7,526 bases of DNA. It comes from an uncultured Clostridia bacterium. GTDB lineage: Bacteria > Bacillota > Clostridia > TANB77 > CAG-508. The DNA lies in assembly GCA_947628395.1 (NCBI GenBank), contig CANQZP010000063.1:1-7526 (forward strand), written 5' to 3'. Positions 6,481-7,526 of the stretch are shown one piece after another. Under the pieces are notes generated by a model that saw only the letters and a program-made list of their open reading frames with translations, had not been told where the DNA came from and searched no databases. Positions within the stretch are counted from its first letter, which is position 1; each line of letters opens with the position of its first letter. The translations under genes and the position numbers were made by a program.

Positions 6481-6602
6481 GAAACTCGTGCCAAGGCGAA
6501 CATAGTTGTTGTTATTCACATTGTTGTTGTTCATATAGCCATTGTTGAAGTTCACGTTCCACGCGTTGTTCGTGTCGTTCTGCGAAGACGACCAGTAGTA
6601 GT
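6481..6602 (-). repeat. DGR template repeat (TR)
   Basis: This is the RNA template for cDNA synthesis in the DGR. It aligns without gaps to 7405-7526. Of 28 mismatches, 25 are adenines on the minus strand here that are replaced in VR (13 by G, 7 by C, 5 by T); the others are at 6485, 6574 and 6576. The target reading frame contains a chain of asparagine codons (AAC or AAT), which after adenine mutagenesis can reach many residues but no stop codon. Both repeats continue to the window edge in the alignment, so the 5' end of TR may lie a little past 6602. It must be transcribed on the minus strand as part of the avd-TR-RT unit. GC content is about 44%, above its surroundings. Confidence 0.95.
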
Positions 6603-6743
6603 TGCTAAGGCCTAAACCTCAAAACAGCTACGTCTTACACAATTTTTTTTGTTACTCTTCTTTTGAAAATACCAAATAATTTGGTGGAGTAACCACTTTC
6701 ATTATATTAAATATTTTTATTTAATATATAAAAGTTGCTAATC
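6603..6743 (-). other. avd-TR spacer with nested hairpins, probable TR RNA leader
   Basis: No gene fits here. A nested fold is visible: GTTACTC (6651-6657) pairs with GAGTAAC (6687-6693) and encloses ACCAAA/TTTGGT (6671-6676 with 6680-6685, 3-nt loop). Next to the avd stop an all-AT hairpin of 11 bp with a TTTT loop occupies 6703-6728. In the characterised Bordetella element the functional RNA includes sequence flanking TR, so this spacer is likely the 5' part of the TR RNA. A poly-T run lies at 6643-6650 on the plus strand. Confidence 0.5.
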
Positions 6744-7205
6744 TTACCCTTCGGCGGATATAGCCTTCTCTACTCCTAACAACCATTTTTCCAAATCTTT
6801 ATCTATTTCAGATTGTCTTCTGATCAATTCAGTTATTTCTCCTGGCGTTATAGCTTTATTTATCATCAAAAATCTTATATCTGTCCAAATTTCAACTTTC
6901 ATAATATTTTGTACTTTAATAAGCATTTCATATTGCTCAATTGGATTTGTTGTTAGAAGTGCTTTCATAGTATTTTTTTCAACTTCAAGTATGTTTTTAT
7001 TTAGATCTTCTTGTACAAAAACTAGACCCTTAGCTATCCCTCTCCTTGTAATTTTATCATTTATTAATATAGCTAGATCATCCATTTTTATATGTATTGG
7101 TGCTTGTCTATTTCGTTTATATATTTCTTGATTAATTTTCTTTGTAGCTCCATCTATTTTTGTTTGAGTCCAATGATTTTTAATTTGCTTTTTTGGTTCA
7201 TTCAT
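6744..7205 (-). CDS. avd: Avd-like DGR accessory protein
   Basis: Avd proteins are small basic four-helix-bundle proteins that form a barrel, bind the RT and TR RNA, and are needed for mutagenic homing. This 153-residue product is almost wholly helical by eye, with a basic N-terminal half (KKQIKNHW, KKINQEIYKRNRQ). The C-terminal half has a pattern I associate with Avd: a long helix (NPIEQYEMLIKVQNIMKVEI), then MINKAITPGEITEL and a final helix ending DKDLEKWL. It lies between VR and TR, the standard place for the accessory gene. It is a little longer than the 128-residue Bordetella Avd. The upstream AAAGGGA before the ATG at 7205 is a modest ribosome binding site. The assignment rests on position and fold pattern rather than on clear motifs, so a different DGR accessory family remains possible. 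Confidence 0.75.
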   Translation of the reverse strand: MNEPKKQIKNHWTQTKIDGATKKINQEIYKRNRQAPIHIKMDDLAILINDKITRRGIAKGLVFVQEDLNKNILEVEKNTMKALLTTNPIEQYEMLIKVQNIMKVEIWTDIRFLMINKAITPGEITELIRRQSEIDKDLEKWLLGVEKAISAEG

Positions 7206-7308
7206 TTTTTTCCCTTTCTTTACACATCAGACTTAGTAAATTCCCAATGAACTTGTCAAGACTTATCGAAAGTTTCCCATAAAATAATACACTATCTCCA
7301 TAATCTTT

Positions 7309-7350
7309 ATTCAAATCTCGAGATTCTCACGAATCTTTCTCGATTTGAAT
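7309..7350 (-). other. Hairpin 3 behind VR (two-part stem, GTGA loop)
   Basis: An outer 9-bp stem (7309-7317 with 7342-7350) and an inner 6-bp stem (7321-7326 with 7331-7336) are separated by a small internal loop. The minus-strand loop reads GTGA. It lies in the 196-bp gap between avd and the target stop, a gap with no coding potential that I can see. Confidence 0.6.
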
Positions 7351-7353
7351 ATG

Positions 7354-7375
7354 GCACGTTATTTACATAACGTGC
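7354..7375. other. Hairpin 2 behind VR (9-bp stem, GTAA loop)
   Basis: GCACGTTAT and ATAACGTGC pair perfectly over 9 bp; the loop is GTAA on the minus strand. On the plus strand five T residues follow, so it could act as an intrinsic terminator stopping antisense transcription towards the target gene. On the minus strand no T run follows, so target transcription could continue into avd. Confidence 0.7.
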
Positions 7376-7381
7376 TTTTTG

Positions 7382-7409
7382 CTTTCTGATTTTTTACAAA
7401 ATCAGAAAG
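7382..7409 (-). other. VR-adjacent 12-bp hairpin/cruciform overlapping the target stop
   Basis: CTTTCTGATTTT and AAAATCAGAAAG pair perfectly over 12 bp around GTAA on the minus strand. The 5' arm begins in the last target codons and contains the TGA stop. No hairpin occurs at the matching place behind TR. In studied DGRs a small hairpin or cruciform just past the VR is needed for recognition of the target site, and this one has the right place, size and loop length. Confidence 0.75.
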
Positions 7410-7526
7410 TCGCGCCAAGGCGAACAGAGAAGTTGGTATCCACACGGTAGCCGTCCATATAGCCATCGGAGAAGCACACGGTCCACGCGCGGTCCGCACT
7501 GCGCTGCGAAGACGACCAGTAGTAGT
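7402..7526 (-). CDS. DGR target protein, C-terminal 40 residues (C-type-lectin-like tail)
   Basis: This is the 3' end of the diversified gene; its start and most of its body lie beyond the right edge. The visible 40 codons begin YYWSSSQ and end SVRLGATF before TGA. The framework of YYWSSS, AW.V.F..GYM and VRLG matches the C-terminal part of the DUF1566/Fib_succ_major group of C-type-lectin-like folds, a common DGR target scaffold. The framework residues are encoded by codons without template adenines or at unmutated ones. The positions between them differ from TR, for example RSADR against NDTNN and DGYR against NNNN. Codons here are GC-rich (GCG, GTG, GGC, CGC), unlike the neighbouring genes. 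Binding partner and cell location cannot be judged from this fragment. Confidence 0.88.
   Translation of the reverse strand, partial: YYWSSSQRSADRAWTVCFSDGYMDGYRVDTNFSVRLGATF
7405..7526 (-). repeat. DGR variable repeat (VR), clipped by the window edge
   Basis: The recipient copy of the TR, forming the 3' end of the target gene. It is collinear with 6481-6602 without gaps. Changes are spread between 7413 and 7503, flanked by an unchanged stretch towards the target 5' side (7504-7526). The block 7414-7426 is also unchanged and carries no adenine on the minus strand over 7414-7425. GC content is about 59%, far above the surrounding DNA. The repeat may extend past 7526. Confidence 0.95.

Larger units (their letters stand above)
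5290..7526 (-). other. Diversity-generating retroelement (DGR), truncated at the window edge
   Basis: The minus strand carries, in transcription order, the 3' end of a target gene with its variable repeat, a hairpin cluster, an Avd-like gene, the template repeat and a reverse transcriptase. This is the canonical target-avd-TR-RT order of DGRs. The repeats differ almost only at template adenines, the defining mark of this element class. All components point the same way. The target gene starts beyond the right edge, so the element's full extent is unknown. The left end appears to be the RT stop, after which only the 3' end of the convergent MFS gene follows. No integrase or transposase is present. 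Confidence 0.95.

Noticed and set aside
5290..6555. A 421-residue RT starting at GTG 6555
   Set aside because: The first 24 residues are the TR itself read in the target frame, and no ribosome binding site precedes the GTG. The ATG at 6420 with GGAG is better.
6703..6728. AT hairpin as an intrinsic terminator of avd
   Set aside because: The stem holds no G or C and no T run follows on the minus strand. Termination here would also cut TR and RT off from upstream transcription.
7402..7526. Use of TGA as Trp, extending the target protein past its stop
   Set aside because: Trp is TGG in all genes checked here, and the read-through tail (FWFCKKSESKKHVM) does not resemble any lectin-fold end.
6481..7526. 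TR and VR as terminal repeats of an insertion sequence or as a CRISPR pair
   Set aside because: They are direct repeats with adenine-only divergence, one inside a gene; there is no transposase, no target duplication and no regular spacer array.

Overview
The window is AT-rich (roughly 30% GC outside the diversity-generating repeats), has strong AAGGAGG-type ribosome binding sites, compact same-strand operons and near-exclusive TAA stops. The gene set (EF-P next to an M24B aminopeptidase, a YqeG-type HAD phosphatase, an A24 peptidase, an M23 peptidase) points to a low-GC Bacillota, most likely a gut-type Clostridia. I cannot name a genus.

Layout. Positions 1-322 (+) hold the 3' end of an M23 (LytM-type) metallopeptidase that reads through only if two single C insertions are ignored. 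Positions 327-3744 (-) are a housekeeping operon, transcribed yqeG, A24 prepilin-peptidase-like, M24B Xaa-Pro aminopeptidase, efp, then a coiled-coil zinc-ribbon protein. It is driven by a good promoter at 3767-3795, with a second promoter in front of efp, and it ends in an intrinsic terminator buried in the tail of the M23 gene. Positions 3861-5177 (+) hold an MFS transporter, divergently transcribed from the operon with its -35 box only 6 bp from the operon's. Positions 5178-5289 hold a REP-like palindrome and a weak terminator.

The right third (5290-7526, minus strand) is a diversity-generating retroelement (DGR) in canonical order: 3' end of the target gene with its variable repeat (VR, 7405-7526), a cluster of hairpins, an Avd-like accessory gene (6744-7205), the template repeat (TR, 6481-6602) and the reverse transcriptase (5290-6420). 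TR and VR align without gaps over 122 positions with 28 mismatches. Of these, 25 fall on template adenines (13 A to G, 7 A to C, 5 A to T), out of 40 adenines in 6487-6602; only three mismatches are at other bases. This is the signature of adenine-directed mutagenic retrohoming. The target ends in a C-type-lectin-like (DUF1566/Fib_succ_major-like) tail whose variable codons are mostly AAC or AAT in the template. By analogy with characterised DGRs, TR RNA is copied by the RT with Avd, adenines are miscopied, and the cDNA replaces the VR, diversifying the binding face of the target protein. The body of the target gene lies beyond the right edge, so its localisation and full domain structure cannot be judged here.

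Features that merit attention beyond the DGR itself are a 12-bp hairpin that overlaps the target stop codon and occurs at VR but not at TR; two further hairpins with GNRA-type loops behind it; one codon where the TR appears to have drifted since the last homing event; the paired TCGGA frameshifts in the M23 gene; and an in-frame TGA just after a TAATG-coupled start in the A24 peptidase gene.
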